A DNA stretch of 64,000 nucleotides from Monarcha castaneiventris obscurior. Lineage: Eukaryota; Chordata; Aves; Passeriformes; Monarchidae. The notes below the pieces were generated by a model. That model was not told the DNA's origin and made no database searches. It was given only the letters and a program-made list of their open reading frames with translations. The stretch spans positions 16,944,501-17,008,500 of the forward strand of contig JAMPIT010000258.1 in the NCBI GenBank assembly GCA_026261815.1, read 5' to 3'. The position numbers and the translations under genes are program-made. Shown here piece by piece: positions 60,387 through 64,000 of this stretch (position 1 is the stretch's first letter; each line of letters begins with the position of its first letter).

Positions 60387-63300
60387 TTATCAATTTTTAA
60401 TGCCATTGCTGTACTGCCTAGAAGAAATGATAGTGTCTCTTTAGCATAAGCATCATTACTTCTCCCAGAATCATTGCATTTTATATCCTGATGTTTGCTG
60501 AATCTTAATCCCCTAAAGTTGAACTAGTTTTATTATTTTAAAATTACAGATTTAGTGGCACACTCTTAATTGTCTGCTTTCTGTGGAGAAATTTGATTAC
60601 TAATCATTTTTAGGGACCTAATTTCGTGGCTATGGATGACATGGTCTTCCTTGAAATGAAACAAAGAAATATGCTGTATGATGAGAGTTTCTTGTGATTT
60701 AGGTACCTATCTTGTGAAAATTACTGCATCAAAAGAACACTGAGATCTAGCATGCTTGTAGGAATGAGAAATGAGAATTTTTTGGCATAGTGAATGGGAG
60801 AGTGTGGAGAGACTCGAGAAGACAGCTAACTTCATGAATATGCAAATCTTTGATTTGGTGCACAAATCAGTCACTACAAGTACAAATGTGATCTGAGATA
60901 AACAGGCTTTCTGCAGAAATAAGTTCAGCTAAGTATGATTCCAAGCTAGAGCTAAACACCTGTGGCCTCTGCCACTTTGGTTATGCTGCATTTTATGTTT
61001 CTTTTCCCTAGGGTGAGGTATCAGAGAAGCCTTATTTCTGTGTGAACACTGAAGGTGTTTGATCTGTATTCTAGACCATGAGGGCTTGGCTGTGTCACAG
61101 CTGAATACGAAGCTTTTTTTCACTGCAAATTAAAGCAATGTCAGCTCTTCCGTCTTGAATTCTGTTAGGTTATTGATGATGCTCAAGAACAGGACAGTGA
61201 CTGCTGCTACCTTTCACACATATCATTAACAATTTCTGACTTTTCCTAAGGGTTGATTCTGAACGAAAGAATTTTCTAGCTAGCCCTTGAACAATTGCTG
61301 GGTAGACACTTTCTTTCCAGACAATTGCCTTGTTTTGGCTAAGGAATACCAGGTAGGGAGGGGCCTAAGAATGATAGAAGAAAGGCTTTGAAAATGGACC
61401 TACTCCAGCCTTGTTCCTTCAGAGACCTGGGATAAGGAAATGAAATTCTATTTTCATTGTAGTGAAATAGATAAAAAACCACTGGATTTTGGAAGCAATC
61501 TGTATAAAATATGAAGTGTATTGCAGAGGGCTTCTGGCTCCACTTAGAATATGATATGGTTCCTTCTTTGTTTAAAAACTGAGTATATTAAAACCATGTA
61601 AGCAAACACTTCCTCCATTAGTAACATACTGCAGACTGATTGTCCAGTCTTCCACAGAAATTTTCTGTCCTAGTTCTAAAACCAAAATTGCCTCATCTGT
61701 CTAGGGAAAAGGGGTGGAGAGGCAGTGTGTATGCCCTGCCGAGGGGTACAGTGTGTCTCATTCTTTTTCTTCTTAATACACTACCTTTCTTGCTTATTAC
61801 AGAAAATATATCAGTTCAGGGAAGGAACTGCTAGGAGGGTTGATTTGTGATCTGGTCCCCTCTGCCCCTTTGGGACTCATAAAATAACCAGGTCACAGAG
61901 TTTTCACTTGAATCATTCTTTGTTCTTATTCTGCTTCAATCTGCAATGAAGATTTTGTAACAATACATCACTCTGCTACCCTTAGAAGTTGTAAATATTC
62001 CAAATAAAGGAACTGAAAATATCTTGCTGAACCTTAAGAATTGCTTTTTCATTTTTCTGGGAAATTGAAGTAATTTTCTTTATTAAAAAAAAAATGCAGA
62101 TTGGACTCATAGGAAACTAATTTTTTGTGACTGTAGTTCCTTCTGAAATGAGAAGTAAAATTGTATTTAAATGGTAAGTGAAGTAAGAAAAAATTAGTGC
62201 TTACAATGATTGTCTTTCTAAAAGAGTGATTTTTACGATGTTTTTGAAAAATTGTGCATAGCATTAAAAAAATTAGGAATTATTGCAATAATCTTTCATT
62301 CATTAGGTGTAAGCTGCTTATGTGCTACTTACAAATGTTTCTGTACAGTATGTACAGCATTCCTCATAAAGAATAAGCACCTAGCTAAACATGGACAGAT
62401 AAACAGAGAACCAACATAATCTCTTTTTAAATTTATAATTAACACAAACCATAGTATAATATAATGTGAAATAGTAGTGGCTGATAGTCTCTTGTGCTAC
62501 AGCACCAGCTAATGTAAACATAGCTGCTGTGTGTCATGTACTAAAGAGACCTAAAACTCCCAGTTTTTTTATAAATGAACTGTTGAATAATTAGATCCAG
62601 CATATACACTTGCTGGTAAAAGGAGGAGTAGGGGGAAGCTAAAGCTCTAACAAAAAACTCCCAACCTCAAACACGCTGTGTTTGGCTGCATTTATTTCTA
62701 TATACAGCTTACATCCATGTTGCTATTTTCCTTGCTCTGTGTTGGTGGGTATCATAGGCTTTTTTCCTCTTGATACCTGATACCTTGATACTGTTGATGG
62801 GGTTTTTACAGACACTTCCTGAACTGATAGAAACTTGTTAGCAACTCAAGAACAACAATGCAATCCGACATGAAACCTTAAGCCTTACACAGAGGAGTTA
62901 TTTCAAAAGACAGTGCTCATTGAAACAAAGTTTTTACAAGGATTTGCATATGAAGATTCCCTCTCAAAAACATTCTGCATAACATTTTCCTACTTCTCTG
63001 CTGGAACTTAATATGTATTAGAAAATTTGTAAGTTGTGCTCTTTGAGAAAACAAATGCACTTCAGTTACAAGAACAGTGAACAAAAATGCATTAATAACA
63101 TAAATCTAGGGGGCAGAATTTGAGAAGGCAGCCATGGACTTGAGACATGCTGTTAGTTTTCCTGAATTTGTAAGATAAATTTAATACTGAAAAGTAACAT
63201 CTTGGTACAAATTGATTTAGAGATGGTAATTACATCACAGATACTTTGTTTCAGGGGCAAGAACTGTGAAGAAATGACTCTGCTGCCCGTCAGACAAGCA

Positions 63301-64000
63301 GCAACCCAGGAATGCTGTTGCTGGCATCGTAATTGTGACGTCAAAGAGGAAATTTTAACATTGTATTTCTAAATAAGGAATGTAGTTTTTTGTACTGAAG
63401 CAGATGAAACCTTTTCATTTTATCAACTGTTAATGAGATAATTGCTGTCATACAATAACATATTAATTTATTTTTGATACTTAAGAATAAAATGTATTTA
63501 TCTTAAGTTGTAGGGATTAATTTCAGCTGTCATCTTTTTGCAAGGTTTTTAAATTATGCACTCGTTTAATATCTCACTTCTAATTAAAAGCACAATGGTA
63601 CTACCTTATTAGCAATTTTTGTTTGGGAATATTTTATCTTTTTTTGTACACATGCAGTGTTGCAGACACATCTTATTAAAATTGACCTGTTTGTAAGATG
63701 TTTTGGGGCACTGATTTGATCATAGATTCTGGCAAAAACTGCTTGCTTTATTCCAAGCAGTATCTTTAAGATGCAAAGGGTTCTGGGACAGGGCCATAAA
63801 GCTTGAGCCTGTTTCTTTAATTATTTTTAATCAAACTAGAATCCATACAAAAATTCCCATTGATTAAATTCTCATCATAACTATACATTCTAAAACATTT
63901 ATTTCCAGGTTTCCAAAAGTACTACACAATTTAGCTGGTATGAATGGCCAGTGGCCCCATTTTTATATTTACATAAGCATCAGAAACGGCAAATACGGTT
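60387..64000. other. Downstream of the CCDC18 frame; no further exon seen
   Basis: I looked here for the missing CCDC18 C-terminal coiled coil and found none. The region is AT-rich, with only short open frames of ordinary composition. It is either a long intron of CCDC18 leading to exons outside the window, or intergenic DNA if the gene ends at 60.38 kb. Confidence 0.55.

Noticed and set aside
60616..60699. Possible next CCDC18 exon after an acceptor-like 'tttttag'
   Set aside because: The frame reads 27 codons to a stop, lacks coiled-coil composition, does not resemble human CCDC18 and ends without a suitable donor.
1..64000. CRISPR arrays, tRNA/rRNA genes, snoRNAs, endogenous retroviral genes
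   Set aside because: I looked for regularly spaced repeats, tRNA-like cloverleaf signals, C/D or H/ACA box patterns and retroviral motifs by eye and saw none convincing. A covariance-model search and a repeat-library search would be needed to exclude small or decayed examples.

Overview
The window looks like a stretch of a bird chromosome. Introns are compact, the repeats are CR1-type LINE fragments, and two CpG islands mark promoters. Three vertebrate genes can be read exon by exon: MTF2 (+), TMED5 (-) and CCDC18 (+). Order and orientation match what I recall of the human 1p22 block (MTF2, TMED5, CCDC18, then DR1). Nothing suggests bacterial, plasmid or viral DNA.

Layout. 1-1480 is upstream DNA with one CR1 remnant. 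About 1500-2480 is the MTF2 CpG-island promoter and first exon. MTF2 coding exons run from 2184 to 24807 (15 coding exons, 595 residues), and its 3' UTR probably ends near 26.22 kb. About 5 kb without a recognisable gene follows. TMED5 lies tail-to-tail with MTF2: its likely poly(A) signal is at 31.24 kb, its stop at 33903 and its start codon at 39940 (4 coding exons, 228 residues). TMED5 and CCDC18 are head-to-head across a shared CpG island (about 39.44-40.52 kb) with GC boxes, a CCAAT box and a 21-unit hexamer array. CCDC18 runs from 40854 to an in-frame stop at 60344 (23 coding exons, 1104 residues readable). The last 3.6 kb has no recognisable exon.

Roles. MTF2 is a Polycomb-like PRC2 accessory protein: its Tudor domain, two PHD fingers, winged-helix region and C-terminal domain are all intact. 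TMED5 is a p24-gamma cargo receptor of the early secretory pathway. CCDC18 is a long coiled-coil protein. They share a neighbourhood, not a pathway; the only direct link seen is the shared TMED5/CCDC18 promoter.

Main points for a second look: CCDC18 ends early, apparently one base out of frame near the end of its last visible exon; MTF2 has a GC-AG intron and an overlapping upstream ORF; a CR1 element abuts the CCDC18 exon 3 acceptor; a 21-bp G-rich minisatellite lies in CCDC18 intron 7; and the shared promoter carries a hexamer array. I found no undescribed gene system here. Human comparisons are from memory, not from a database search.
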